From positions 1 through 64,000 of the forward strand of contig JAFQOD010000077.1 of the NCBI GenBank assembly GCA_017395685.1: a DNA stretch of 64,000 nt, given 5' to 3'. The notes beneath the pieces were generated by a model, which saw only the letters and a list, made by a program, of their open reading frames with translations, was not told where the DNA came from and did no database searches. The translations under genes and the position numbers were made by a program. Source of the DNA: Clostridia bacterium. GTDB lineage: Bacteria; Bacillota; Clostridia; Christensenellales; Aristaeellaceae. This document shows positions 32,575 through 41,871 of this stretch, in pieces (within the stretch, counting starts at the first letter, position 1; every line of letters starts with the position of its first letter).

Positions 32575-33375
32575 TTATTCAATTTCAAATTTCTTGCTCA
32601 CCCGGTCCCGCCAGGCAAGATCCAGATAAATATCCTCATTGACCGCGATGCCCTCACGGCAGAGCCTGTCCATCGCGGTGCATAATGCCAGCTCCGGGGT
32701 GTTGTTTTCTCCGCTGAGATGCCCCAGCAATACCTGCCGCACCCCGGTTTCATAAAGCTGCACCAGGGCGTCGGCGCTGGCCTCATTGGAAAGGTGGCCG
32801 TGGTTGCTTAAAATCCGTTGCTTCAGATATAAAGAATAATGGGGATTTTGCATCAGCAGATCGGGATCATGATTGCTTTCCAGCAGCAGCACATCTACCC
32901 CGGATAGGGTTTTCAGCACTTTTTTCTGCATGTAGCCCATATCGGTGGCGGTGGCGATGCTGCGCCCGCCGTGATATACCCGGTATCCCACAGGATCGGC
33001 GGCATCATGGGGAATGGAAAAGGATTGCACCGCCAGATCCCCGATATAGAAATCCGAATCCGTTTCAAAAATCCGCCGGTTCCTGGGGGCCATCTCCCCC
33101 ACCGACCGGGCCATGGCATTCCAGGTGCGTTCATTGGCGTAAACCGGAATATGATATTTCCGGCTCAAAATCCCCACGCCCTTCACATGATCGCTATGCT
33201 CATGGGTAACCACAATGCCGGCAAGGGTTTCGGGCAGAATGCCGATTTCCTTCAGTGCATTTTCAATGCTTCGCCCCGGCATACCGGCGTCAATCAGGAT
33301 GCGGGTATCCCCCGCCCCCACAAAAATGGCATTCCCGCTGGATCCGCTGAACAGCGGGCAAAAAGTAAAACGCAT
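32575..33375 (-). CDS. WalJ/YycJ-like metallo-beta-lactamase-fold protein
   Basis: 266 residues from the ATG at 33375 (AAAGGAATTATC before it); the longer open frame has no start signal. Begins FCPLFSGSSGNAIFV, then GIVVTHEHSDHVKGVG (HxHxDH), and LLLESNHDPDLL and HGHLSNEASADAL, which are characteristic of YycJ/WalJ. In other Firmicutes this protein lies in the walRK operon and affects DNA replication and cell division control; here it lies in a competence-replication run. Confidence 0.88.
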   Translation of the reverse strand: MRFTFCPLFSGSSGNAIFVGAGDTRILIDAGMPGRSIENALKEIGILPETLAGIVVTHEHSDHVKGVGILSRKYHIPVYANERTWNAMARSVGEMAPRNRRIFETDSDFYIGDLAVQSFSIPHDAADPVGYRVYHGGRSIATATDMGYMQKKVLKTLSGVDVLLLESNHDPDLLMQNPHYSLYLKQRILSNHGHLSNEASADALVQLYETGVRQVLLGHLSGENNTPELALCTAMDRLCREGIAVNEDIYLDLAWRDRVSKKFEIE

Positions 33376-33416
33376 GATAATTCCTTTCTGAGTATCCGAT
33401 GCAGGCGTCTCCTGCA

Positions 33417-34169
33417 TTATATTTTTTGTTTTGATCTCCTGTACACCACCGCAGCGGTGCAAAGGCATACGCTCTCTGCCCCTGCCTCCCTCAGTGCCCG
33501 GGCGCAGAAATGGGCGGTATTGCCACTGGTACGCACGTCATCCAGCAATAGGATTCTTAGTTTTCCCGCATCCTCCCTGCAGGAAAAAGCGCCGGCCACA
33601 TTAAACTGCCTCTCTTCCGGGCTCAGGCGGCTCTGGGGCCTTTGATACCGATCCCGCTGCAGCAGCTGGCGGACGGGAATATTCAGCCGCAGGGACAGGG
33701 CCTGTGCCAGAAGCAGCGCCTGATTGACGCCCCGGAACCGAAAACGCCTTGGGTGCAGCGGCACCGGCACAATACAATCAAAATCCCGGCTCTGCACCGC
33801 ATCCGCCATATATTCCGCCAGGATGGGCAGCGCCTCATCACAGGCATTGAATTTGAAGGCATGAATCAGGGAACGCACCTCCCCTGCATATCGCCAGGGA
33901 GCATATACCCGATCGATATAATTCATCACCCGGGAGGAGCAAAAGCCACATTTTTCGCCCTGCTTCACCGGGGAAAGGCAGCGATTGCAGGCCTGGGGCG
34001 GAATGCGCAGGCCGGAAATGGCGGCACGGCATTTTGCGCACAGGCAATCCTCTTTTGCGGCCCGCCTCGGATCCCCGCAGCACAGGCAATTGGCGCCCCG
34101 GGGAAACAGCAATGAAAGAAATTCTTCTTTCAGGGCAGCAACCCCAGCCTTCATCCTTCCCCTGCCCAT
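33417..34169 (-). CDS. comF: ComF-family phosphoribosyltransferase
   Basis: 250 residues. N-terminal zinc-binding cysteines CLCCGD, CLCAKC, ACNRC and CGFC (residues about 28-78), then a phosphoribosyltransferase domain with FDCIVPVPLHPRRFRFRG and the PRPP loop ILLLDDVRTSGNT near 208. ComF is needed for DNA uptake in transformation, acting in the cytosol with the ComFA helicase (comFA is not in the window). First gene of the minus-strand run. Confidence 0.92.
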   Translation of the reverse strand: MGRGRMKAGVAALKEEFLSLLFPRGANCLCCGDPRRAAKEDCLCAKCRAAISGLRIPPQACNRCLSPVKQGEKCGFCSSRVMNYIDRVYAPWRYAGEVRSLIHAFKFNACDEALPILAEYMADAVQSRDFDCIVPVPLHPRRFRFRGVNQALLLAQALSLRLNIPVRQLLQRDRYQRPQSRLSPEERQFNVAGAFSCREDAGKLRILLLDDVRTSGNTAHFCARALREAGAESVCLCTAAVVYRRSKQKI

Positions 34170-34315
34170 ACTTTCGCCCCTTTCTTTCCTATTCTAACAT
34201 ATTTTTGATCTGATTGCATCCTTTTTTATGATATTGTAAATTCTCCTGCCCTGCTTTGACGGAGGCATGGATAAAATGCTATAATCATGGCATCCCTTTT
34301 CAGGAGGCGTTTTCT

Positions 34316-35413
34316 ATGCCCACCCTTGTCCATCGTTCCATCCGGCATTGCCTTGCCATGATCGCCCCGTTCCGGCCCTCGATACTTTCTGGCAGAGAAG
34401 GGCAAAGGCAATTATACGATTGGTTCCGCGCTCTGTACCAGGGCATGCTGGAAAATCCGGAGGATTACCTGGTTTTCTCCGGGCCCTATGAAGCCTATCT
34501 GGCAAAAAACAAGCAGCGGCTGGATGCCATGCGCAATGAAAAAAATCACTTTTCCGATGCCCGGGAAAGCACATTGCGCAATACCTTTCAGCAGGCCATT
34601 CAGTTTTATGCGCTTTTTCTGTATGAAGCAGGCTGCGCCGCGCTGCAGGAGGAATGCACCCCCTTCCAGCTTTCCCTGCTTCCTGATTCATATCGTCAGA
34701 TCCTGCGAAAAATGGAGAAATTACATGGTCCACAGCATCATCCAGCACGATATGAAAAGCTGAAAAGCCTCGGTGTGCAAATAGAAGAAAGGGATAACAG
34801 GGTACATATCCGCCTGGCGGATCATCCCCAGGCCATGGAGGGCCTTTCCGTCCTTTGTCAGGCGGCAGAAAGCAAGTATAAAAAAATGAATTACCTGCGG
34901 CTGGATTTTTCCAATGCAGGCGGCATTCCTTCCACCCGGGACGCCCTGGATTCCCTGCCCCCGGAATACCGCCATGCCATCCATTTCATGCAGGAAAAAG
35001 CAGCCGCTCTGAATTTGATTACAAAAGAAAAAATCCGTCCTATGCGGGGAATTACCTCCGATTTTGAATGGAAGATCGAATATGCCTGCAAGGGGAAAAA
35101 TATCTGGGGATTCTATGGGGATGATCAAAGCCTCAAAATTTGCCTGTACTTTAATTCCCCGGATAAAATCAGCCGCACGGCCGATATGCTGGAAAAAGAA
35201 TGCCCGCATCTGCTTTCCTGGTATCAGGATCAGTTTGCCCTCAGGGAATGCAAATGCCGCTATAACCGGGCAGTGCATCTTTGCAATATCAAAAAGCGCA
35301 TCTGCGGCCTTTCCAACCGGATGGAAATACTGAATCCCGGGGAACAGGATCTGGAAAACGCAGGGCAGATCCTGAGTCTGCTGCACAGCCCCGGTTTTTC
35401 CAATAATTTCTGA
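34316..35413 (+). CDS. Unrecognised protein with a C-terminal cysteine cluster
   Basis: 365 residues from the ATG at 34316, behind CAGGAGGCGTTTTCT; the open frame upstream lacks a start signal. Mostly soluble, helical N-terminal half (FQQAIQFYALFLYEAGCAAL). The second half has strands including FEWKIEYACKGKNIWGFYGD. Near the end ECKCRYN and VHLCNIKKRICGLSNRMEIL give four Cys spaced CxC-x8-C-x6-C with Arg/Lys, which could bind a metal. I do not recognise the family. Monocistronic, just ahead of the GntR promoter. Confidence 0.7.
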   Translation: MPTLVHRSIRHCLAMIAPFRPSILSGREGQRQLYDWFRALYQGMLENPEDYLVFSGPYEAYLAKNKQRLDAMRNEKNHFSDARESTLRNTFQQAIQFYALFLYEAGCAALQEECTPFQLSLLPDSYRQILRKMEKLHGPQHHPARYEKLKSLGVQIEERDNRVHIRLADHPQAMEGLSVLCQAAESKYKKMNYLRLDFSNAGGIPSTRDALDSLPPEYRHAIHFMQEKAAALNLITKEKIRPMRGITSDFEWKIEYACKGKNIWGFYGDDQSLKICLYFNSPDKISRTADMLEKECPHLLSWYQDQFALRECKCRYNRAVHLCNIKKRICGLSNRMEILNPGEQDLENAGQILSLLHSPGFSNNF

Positions 35414-35472
35414 CAAAATATCCTTACAAAAGCCATAGAATTGTACCATTTTCCCGAAAAACTCCGGATGCC

Positions 35473-35518
35473 TTGACACGATTGTATTTAAATTGTATTA
35501 TGGATACTGTATACAATT
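35473..35518 (+). promoter_or_regulatory. Promoter with GntR-type operator before the gntR-pepF operon
   Basis: TTGACA (35473-35478), 17 nt, TATTAT (35496-35501). A perfect inverted repeat, AATTGTAT (35491-35498) and ATACAATT (35511-35518), covers the -10 and start region, and a further ATTGTAT lies in the spacer at 35481-35487. Such TTGTATACAA-like sites fit FCD-type GntR repressors, so autorepression is inferred. Confidence 0.78.
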
Positions 35519-35540
35519 CTTGTCCGAGGGGGAAGACTTT

Positions 35541-36218
35541 ATGTCCTTTCAGCATTTCGAAACCACCATGGAAAGCCGTCCCATCCGGGATATCGCCTAT
35601 GAACAATTGAAGCACGCCATCATCACAGGTGAAATTCCTGCCGGATCCCGAATCGTGGAAACGGTCTATGCGGAGCAATTGCACATCAGCCGCACTCCCC
35701 TTCGCGAGGCACTGCGCAAGCTGGAAAGAGACGGCCTGGTGGAATATGTGCTGCACCGGGGCGTGGTAGTGCGCGCTTTCACCATCCATGATATTGATGA
35801 AATTTTCACCATCCGCAATGCCATGATGATGCTGCTGCTGCCCTCCATCGTGCAGAATGTGACGGATGAAGCGCTGGATACCCTGCGGGGCATCTTAAAG
35901 GAAATGGATGTGGCCCAGGAAAAGGCGGATGCCGACGCCCTGGCCGTACAGAACCGTGCCTTCCACCGCACCATTGAGCATCTTTCCGATAAAATCCGCA
36001 TTCTCCGGGTGATCGAAAGCCAGGAAGAATATATCACCCGCTTTGCCTCCCTTACCATTGCCTCCATCGTGCGCCGCTCCAATGCCCATCAGGAGCATCA
36101 TCAGATGGTGGATCTGCTTGAAAAAAGGGATCTGGAAGGGCTCAAAACCCTGATGCACCATCACCTGGAGGAAAGCAAGGAAACCTGCCTGCAGGCCGTT
36201 GCCGAAAGAAGATTTTGA
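35541..36218 (+). CDS. GntR-family regulator with FCD ligand domain
   Basis: 225 residues from the ATG at 35541 (GAGGGGGAAGACTTT). Winged helix at 15-75 (AYEQLKHAIITGEIPAGSRI, HISRTPLREALRKLERDGLV), then an all-helical FCD domain from about 90 with the RNAMMMLLLPS helix, FHRTIEHLSDKIRI and AHQEHHQMVDLL, where Asp/His side chains usually bind a metal and an organic acid. 30 nt before pepF and without a terminator between, so it likely controls that operon as well as itself. Ligand unknown. Confidence 0.9.
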   Translation: MSFQHFETTMESRPIRDIAYEQLKHAIITGEIPAGSRIVETVYAEQLHISRTPLREALRKLERDGLVEYVLHRGVVVRAFTIHDIDEIFTIRNAMMMLLLPSIVQNVTDEALDTLRGILKEMDVAQEKADADALAVQNRAFHRTIEHLSDKIRILRVIESQEEYITRFASLTIASIVRRSNAHQEHHQMVDLLEKRDLEGLKTLMHHHLEESKETCLQAVAERRF

Positions 36219-36248
36219 TTTCTCTGTAGAATGAAGGAGGATTTGACC

Positions 36249-38012
36249 ATGAACTGGACCTGGGATCTGACCGTACTTTATCAGGATTTTAACGACCCTC
36301 AGATTGAAAAGGATTTTGCTGCCCTGCAAAACTTATGCGAAAGCACCAAGGGCCTGATGACCGAAGATCATCTTTCTTCTTTGGAAAATATGGTGGATGC
36401 CTTTGAAGAAATCATGCGCCTGGCCAACAGCCTCAGCTCCTTCGCCAGCTTCACCCTGGCCACCGATGCCCAGAATGAACAGGCCCAGCAGCTGATGGAT
36501 AAGCTGATGGTTTATTCCGTGCAGCTTTCCCTGCTCTTTTCTCTGTTTACCCGCTATATCGGCGGCGTGGATGACCTGGAAGCGCTGATTGCAAAGAGCG
36601 AAAAGCTGCAGAAGGTGGATTTCTTCCTGCGCCGTGAAAAGGAAGAAGCCAAGCATCTGATGGATCCTGCCATCGAAGAATGGATGCTGAAGATGTCCCT
36701 CACCGGCGGCGACGCTTTCTCCACCCTCCGGGATAAGCTGGATGCCACCCTGGCCGTGGATTACCGGGGCGAACAGATTCCCCTCTCTGCCGTCCGGGGC
36801 AAAGCCTATGATCCCGACGCCCAGGTACGCAAAGACGCCTACGAGGCCGAAATCGCCTCCTATGCCAAGATCGAAATCCCCATGGCCGCCTGCCTCAACG
36901 CCATCAAGGGCGAAGCGCTGACCATGATCGAAGCCAAGCATTTTGATTCCGTGCTGGACCGCACCCTGAGCCAGTCCAACATGGATCGGGAAACCCTGGA
37001 TGCCATGTTCACCGCCATCCGGGAATCCCTGCCCGCCTTCCGCAAGTATCTGCGCAAGAAGGGCGAAATCCTGGGCCATAAGAACGGCCTGCCCTTCTAT
37101 GATCTGTTTGCCCCCATTGCCTATCCCGGCTATACCCCCAAGACCTATACCATTGAAGAAGCCCGGGAAAAGCTGGTCTATGAAATGGGCAAATTCTCCC
37201 CCGAGCTGGGCGCCTTTATTGCCCATGCTTTTGATAACCGCTGGATCGACGTCTTCCCCAAGGATGGCAAGGGCGGCGGCGCCTTCTGTGCTCCCCTGCA
37301 CCATCTGGATATGAGCCGGGTGTTGACCAATTTCACCGAATCCTTCTCCGATGTATCCACCCTGGCCCATGAGCTGGGCCATGCCTGGCATAACCGCTGC
37401 ATGGCCGGGCTGCCCGTATGCATGATCGATACCCCCATGCCTCTGGCGGAAACCGCTTCCATCTTCAATGAAACGCTGCTTGCCAATGCCTGCATGGAGC
37501 AGGCCGACAAGGATGAAAAATTCACCCTGCTGGAAGGCAATCTGATGGAAACCACCCAGACCATCGTGGATATCTACAGCCGCTTCCTCTTTGAATCCGC
37601 CGTGATCGAAAAGCGGAAGGAACGCACCCTGTCCGTGGCTGAGCTGAAGGATCTGATGCTCTCCGCCCAGGAGCAGAGCTACGGTGACGGCCTGGATCCC
37701 GATATCCGCCATCCCTATATGTGGGCCTGCAAGAGCCATTATTATTCCGCCGGCCTTTCCTTCTATAACTTCCCCTACGCCTTTGGCCAGCTCTTCGGTA
37801 CCGGCGTATACGCCCAGTACAAGGCGGAAGGCCCCTCCTTCGTGCCCAAGTATAATCAGCTGCTCCGCTCCTGCGGCAGCGGTATGATCGCCGATGTGGC
37901 CAAGAGCGTGGGCATTGATGTGCACAGCGTAGATTTCTGGCGTGCATCCCTGAACGTGTATGTAAAGCAGATTGATGAATTCATCGCTCTGGCGGATGAA
38001 ATGATGAAGTAA
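36249..38012 (+). CDS. pepF: Oligoendopeptidase F (M3 metallopeptidase)
   Basis: 587 residues from the ATG at 36249, chosen for the AAGGAGGATTTGACC site. N-terminal oligopeptidase F domain to about 190, M3 catalytic domain after it with the zinc motif TLAHELGHAWHNR near residue 376 and the glutamate ligand region ETASIFNETLL. Cleaves short peptides in the cytosol. Second gene of a plus-strand run controlled by the GntR promoter; the lrp gene begins 19 nt later. Amino acids released may feed the aminotransferase encoded downstream (inference). Confidence 0.93.
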   Translation: MNWTWDLTVLYQDFNDPQIEKDFAALQNLCESTKGLMTEDHLSSLENMVDAFEEIMRLANSLSSFASFTLATDAQNEQAQQLMDKLMVYSVQLSLLFSLFTRYIGGVDDLEALIAKSEKLQKVDFFLRREKEEAKHLMDPAIEEWMLKMSLTGGDAFSTLRDKLDATLAVDYRGEQIPLSAVRGKAYDPDAQVRKDAYEAEIASYAKIEIPMAACLNAIKGEALTMIEAKHFDSVLDRTLSQSNMDRETLDAMFTAIRESLPAFRKYLRKKGEILGHKNGLPFYDLFAPIAYPGYTPKTYTIEEAREKLVYEMGKFSPELGAFIAHAFDNRWIDVFPKDGKGGGAFCAPLHHLDMSRVLTNFTESFSDVSTLAHELGHAWHNRCMAGLPVCMIDTPMPLAETASIFNETLLANACMEQADKDEKFTLLEGNLMETTQTIVDIYSRFLFESAVIEKRKERTLSVAELKDLMLSAQEQSYGDGLDPDIRHPYMWACKSHYYSAGLSFYNFPYAFGQLFGTGVYAQYKAEGPSFVPKYNQLLRSCGSGMIADVAKSVGIDVHSVDFWRASLNVYVKQIDEFIALADEMMK

Positions 38013-38031
38013 TCCGGTAAGGAGGCATTCC

Positions 38032-38523
38032 ATGCAGGCTTTGAAAGCGCAGATACTGGAAATCCTGAATGAAGATTGCCGCACCCCTCTGGAGCGGATC
38101 GCAGTCATGCTGGGCTGCGATCTGCCCCGGGTGGCCCAGGCCCTGGAGGAATTGGAGCAGGATCGGGTGATTCTGCACTACTCCCCCATCATTAACTGGG
38201 ATCGCACCGATAAAGAACGGGTAGAGGCCATGATTGAGGTGAAGGTGACCCCCCAGCGGGATATGGGCTTTGATGCCATCGCCGGCCGGATCTACCGGTT
38301 TGAAGAGGTAAAAAGCGTGTATCTGATGAGCGGCAGCTATGATCTGTTGGTGCTGGTGGAAGCCAGAACCTTAAAGGAGCTGGCACTATTCGTCAGTGAA
38401 AAGCTGAGCCCCCTGGATTCCGTCACCGGCACCTCCACCAGCTTTGTGCTCAAGCGTTACAAGCAGGATGGGGTTATCTTCGTAGGTGAAAGCACCGATA
38501 AACGAATGGCGGTGGCACCGTGA
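38032..38523 (+). CDS. Lrp/AsnC-family regulator
   Basis: 163 residues. N-terminal helix-turn-helix (ILNEDCRTPLERIAVMLGCD, then VAQALEELEQDRVI), and a C-terminal RAM ligand domain from about residue 70 (VEAMIEVKVTPQRDMGFDAI, YLMSGSYDLLVLVEA). Senses amino acids. Overlaps the aminotransferase start by 4 nt (GTGA), a frequently conserved pair in Clostridia. Confidence 0.92.
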   Translation: MQALKAQILEILNEDCRTPLERIAVMLGCDLPRVAQALEELEQDRVILHYSPIINWDRTDKERVEAMIEVKVTPQRDMGFDAIAGRIYRFEEVKSVYLMSGSYDLLVLVEARTLKELALFVSEKLSPLDSVTGTSTSFVLKRYKQDGVIFVGESTDKRMAVAP

Positions 38524-39692
38524 GCAGCCGCTTTGTATCCTCCCGTATCGCCCAGGTGCCTCCCAGCGGCATCCGCCGTTTTTTCGATGTAGCCGGCACC
38601 ATGAAAGACGCCATCTCCCTGGGCGTGGGTGAACCGGATTTCATCACCCCCTATCATATCCGCAGCGCCGCCATTGACAGCCTGCTGGACGGGGAAACCC
38701 AGTATACCCCCAATCTGGGGCTGCTTTCCCTGCGCAAAGAAATTGCCGGATATCTTACTGATCGTTTTTCCGTATCCTATGATCCGGAAAAGGAAATCCT
38801 GGTGACAGTCGGCGCCAGTGAAGCCATCGATCTGGCCCTCAGGGTATGCCTGCGGCCGGGGGATGAAGTAATTCTGCCCGATCCCGGGTATGTGAGCTAT
38901 GCCCCCTGCGTCACCTTTGCCGGCGGCGTGGCGGTGCCCGTTACCACCCGGGCGGAGGATGAATTCCGGCTTACTGCCGCCTCCCTCTCCGCAGCCATTA
39001 CCGAAAAAACCCGGGCGCTCATCTTTCCCTATCCCAATAATCCCACCGGCGCCGTGATGACCCGGGAAGAGATGGAAAAGATCGCCGCCGTGGCAGCACA
39101 GCATGATCTGCTGGTCATCAGCGATGAAATTTATGCCGAACTGACCTACGAAGGAGAAAAAATCGCCTTTTCTTCCCTGCCCGGCATGCGGGAGCGCACC
39201 ATCCTGATCAACGGCTTTTCCAAGGCCTTTGCCATGACCGGCTGGCGGCTGGGCTTTGCCTGCGCCCCCCGTGAAATTCTCTATGAAATGAATAAAATCC
39301 ATCAGTACGCAATCATGTGCGCCCCTCGTCAGGGGCAGGTGGCGGCTTGCCAGGCCCTGAAAAAAGGCCGGGAGAACAGCTATGAAGATGTGGAGGGCAT
39401 GCGCCGCAGCTACGACCGTCGCAGGCGGGTGATGGTGGATGCCCTGCGGAATATGGGCCTTGATTGCTTTGAACCCAAGGGCGCCTTTTATTGCTTCCCC
39501 TCCATCAAAAAGACAGGGCTGACCAGCGAAGAATTCTGCACCCGTCTGCTGAAGGAAGAAAAGGTGGTATGCGTTCCCGGAGATGCCTTCGGCCCCTCCG
39601 GTGCGGGGCACATCCGCTGCTGTTATGCCACTGATCTTCAAAAGATGCTGGAAGCTTTTTCCCGGATGGAGCGCTTCATCCATTCTCTGTAA
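38520..39692 (+). CDS. Class I/II pyridoxal-phosphate aminotransferase
   Basis: 390 residues starting with GTG at 38520. Fold-type I: SLGVGEPDFITPYHIRSAA near the start, TVGASEAIDLALRVCL, FPYPNNPTGAVMT, the Asp of ISDEIYAEL, and the PLP lysine in GFSKAFAMTGWRLGF near 235, ending with the Arg of GAGHIRCCYA. Similar to aspartate/aromatic aminotransferases (PatA, AspC-like). Substrate likely an aromatic or acidic amino acid. Coupled with the Lrp regulator. Confidence 0.92.
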   Translation: MSSRFVSSRIAQVPPSGIRRFFDVAGTMKDAISLGVGEPDFITPYHIRSAAIDSLLDGETQYTPNLGLLSLRKEIAGYLTDRFSVSYDPEKEILVTVGASEAIDLALRVCLRPGDEVILPDPGYVSYAPCVTFAGGVAVPVTTRAEDEFRLTAASLSAAITEKTRALIFPYPNNPTGAVMTREEMEKIAAVAAQHDLLVISDEIYAELTYEGEKIAFSSLPGMRERTILINGFSKAFAMTGWRLGFACAPREILYEMNKIHQYAIMCAPRQGQVAACQALKKGRENSYEDVEGMRRSYDRRRRVMVDALRNMGLDCFEPKGAFYCFPSIKKTGLTSEEFCTRLLKEEKVVCVPGDAFGPSGAGHIRCCYATDLQKMLEAFSRMERFIHSL

Positions 39693-39716
39693 TCCCCAAT
39701 CAATCAGGAGGAAACC

Positions 39717-40883
39717 ATGCGTAAATTCTTATCCTTTCTTCTGGTCATCGCCATGATGGCATCCCTGTGCGTGGCGGCTGTATCCGCCGAAGAGGAAGAA
39801 GAAATCGATCTTTGGGAACTTTTATATACTCCCGCCCCCACCCTGGATCCCAATGCCACTCCCACCCCGGCGCCTACCCCCGTGCCCACCCCTGCCCCGG
39901 TGCTGGAGGCGGATGGCAGCCTGATTCTGACCATCACCGCTGTGGGCGATGTGACCATCGGCCGCAATGTGCAGCACAGCGGCACATCCATTTTTGAAAA
40001 AGAATTGAAAAAACAGGATGGAGATATCAATTTCATTTTCCGCAATGTAAAGGATATCTTTGAGGATGATGATCTGACCATCGCCAATTTCGAAGGCGTG
40101 CTGGCGGATGATTATTCCATTCCCTCCAACAAGCGGGAAAACAGCTATCTTTTCCTGGCCCCGCCCAGCTATGTGGAAGCGCTGACCAATAACAGCGTGG
40201 AGGCCGTCACCATGGAAAATAACCATGTGGGCGATTTCGGCCAGGGCGGTATTGATTCCACCATCTCCGTGATGGAAGAGGCCGGCATCGTATGGAGCAA
40301 CAAGGGAAATATGGGTGTATTCGAAACCCAGGGCGTAAAGATCGCCATGCTCGCCTATCAGACCCTCAATCAGCCCATCTCCTCTGCCGAACTGAAGCTG
40401 GTGGTGGATGATGATATCAAAAAGGCCAAGGAAACCTGCGATCTGGTGATCGTTTCCTTCCATTGGGGCAATGAACTGGATTATTCTCCCCGGGATAATC
40501 AGGTAATGCTGGGCCGGGCGGCCATTGATTCCGGCGCTGATCTGGTGCTGGGCCATCACAGCCACCGCATCAATCCCATTGAGCAGTATAACGGCAAATA
40601 TATTGTCTATTCCCTGGCCAATTGCTCCTTCGCCGGCAATAACAAGCCCAGTGATATGTTCACCTTCATTTTCCAGACCCGTTTCCGCATCAAGAACGGG
40701 GAAATTATCGACAATCCCTTCCGGATCATCCCTGCCCGCATCTCCTCCCGGAAGGATTATAACGATTTTGCCATCACCCCGCTGGATGATCAATCCAATA
40801 TCACCACCGTACTCAATACGCTGCAGAAGAGCAGCAAAAACCTGGATTATGCGGTATCCTCCTATCCTCTGGAGTGGGAATGA
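39717..40883 (+). CDS. CapA-family secreted metallophosphatase-like protein
   Basis: 388 residues. Signal peptide 1-23 (FLSFLLVIAMMASLCVAAVSA), acidic stretch, then a Pro-Thr-Ala linker at about 38-62, then the CapA domain: TAVGDVTIGRNVQH, NFEGVLAD, MENNHVGDFGQGG, VIVSFHWGNELDY and GADLVLGHHSHRINPIE. These match the metal ligands of the poly-gamma-glutamate synthesis CapA/PgsA family. The role outside capsule clusters is unknown; no other pgs genes are here. 55 nt before the LeuB-like gene. Confidence 0.88.
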   Translation: MRKFLSFLLVIAMMASLCVAAVSAEEEEEIDLWELLYTPAPTLDPNATPTPAPTPVPTPAPVLEADGSLILTITAVGDVTIGRNVQHSGTSIFEKELKKQDGDINFIFRNVKDIFEDDDLTIANFEGVLADDYSIPSNKRENSYLFLAPPSYVEALTNNSVEAVTMENNHVGDFGQGGIDSTISVMEEAGIVWSNKGNMGVFETQGVKIAMLAYQTLNQPISSAELKLVVDDDIKKAKETCDLVIVSFHWGNELDYSPRDNQVMLGRAAIDSGADLVLGHHSHRINPIEQYNGKYIVYSLANCSFAGNNKPSDMFTFIFQTRFRIKNGEIIDNPFRIIPARISSRKDYNDFAITPLDDQSNITTVLNTLQKSSKNLDYAVSSYPLEWE

Positions 40884-40938
40884 TCTTCCCCCTTCCGCCC
40901 AATCGCACGATTCCACGGTCTACAAAGGATGATGCATT

Positions 40939-41871
40939 TTGCGCGCAAAAATCATGCTGCTCCCCGGCAGTGAAAAAGGGGAAATACTCTGTTCCCTGGC
41001 GGAAGAAATCCTGATCGAGGTATCCGCCGCCTTTAATCACAGCTTTTCCCTGCTCCGGGAAAAAATCGGCGAGGCATCCATCGCCGCCTATCAGGAAGCA
41101 CTGACCGATGAAACGGTGGAGGCCTGTCAGCAATGCCAGGCCATTTTGCTTTGCGACGGGGAATGTGAAGGGGCGAGGGATCTGTATGACGCCCTCAATC
41201 TGCCCCTCCGCATCCGTTCCTTCTGTATCCCTGAGGCCCTGTGCGGCCGGCATGAGGCCCCCGTTTCCCTGTGGGTGGCCCCGGTGCTTTCCATTGACCC
41301 AGCCACACTGGGCAGCGCCGTAAAATCCGCATTCCGCTTTGCCCAGGAAAAAGAAATCCGCATTGCGCATGTGGCCCCCACCGGCGCAGCCAAAGCGGAA
41401 TGGGACGGCAATATTCAGGTGAACGAGCTTTCCAACCCTGCCATATCCACCGCCTCCCTTTCCGGCCCGGAGGCCGTTTCTGCCATCATTACCGCCCCCA
41501 ATCGTCTGGGGCTGATTCTGTGTCCTCCCTATGCCGGCAGCATGCTGGAGGCTGCCGCATCCGCCCTCTGCCCTTATCCCTTCATGGTGCATGAGGCTGC
41601 ATTTAATGATGCCATCGGCGTATACAGCCCCATCCTGCCCAAAGAGGAAGCGGAGGCTGCCCTTCCCTATGCCTGTGCCCTGGCAGTGGCCAATCTGCTG
41701 CGCACTTCCCTGGGCCTGATGCGGGAGGCAGCCTGCGTGGAGGCAGCTGTCAATAATGTAATTTCCGCCCATCCCGGTCCGGACGGCACCGACGCCCTCT
41801 CCCTGGTGACGCTGATCTGTGAACAGATTGCCATCGCCGGGGAGCTGATGGGAAAGGCGGGCATCCGCTGA
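40939..41871 (+). CDS. Isopropylmalate-dehydrogenase-like protein lacking catalytic residues
   Basis: 310 residues from TTG at 40939 (AAAGGATGATGCATT before it). Overall pattern follows LeuB: N-terminal strand then MLLPGSEKGEI in place of LPGDGIGPEI, then TDETVEACQQCQAILL, LPLRIRS near the substrate arginines, and the C-terminal helices ANLLRTSLGLMREAACVEAAV. But the metal-binding GDILSD stretch reads APNRLGLILCPPYAGS near residue 187, and the catalytic Tyr and Lys regions are not found. The dinucleotide region is also altered. Most likely a non-catalytic or changed-function relative. Overlaps the next gene by one base. The LeuA-like protein at 7066 shows similar decay. Confidence 0.65.
   Translation: MRAKIMLLPGSEKGEILCSLAEEILIEVSAAFNHSFSLLREKIGEASIAAYQEALTDETVEACQQCQAILLCDGECEGARDLYDALNLPLRIRSFCIPEALCGRHEAPVSLWVAPVLSIDPATLGSAVKSAFRFAQEKEIRIAHVAPTGAAKAEWDGNIQVNELSNPAISTASLSGPEAVSAIITAPNRLGLILCPPYAGSMLEAAASALCPYPFMVHEAAFNDAIGVYSPILPKEEAEAALPYACALAVANLLRTSLGLMREAACVEAAVNNVISAHPGPDGTDALSLVTLICEQIAIAGELMGKAGIR

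Noticed and set aside
36333-38108. 591-codon minus-strand open frame opposite pepF
   Set aside because: Shadow; HELGH zinc motif and RBS belong to the plus strand.
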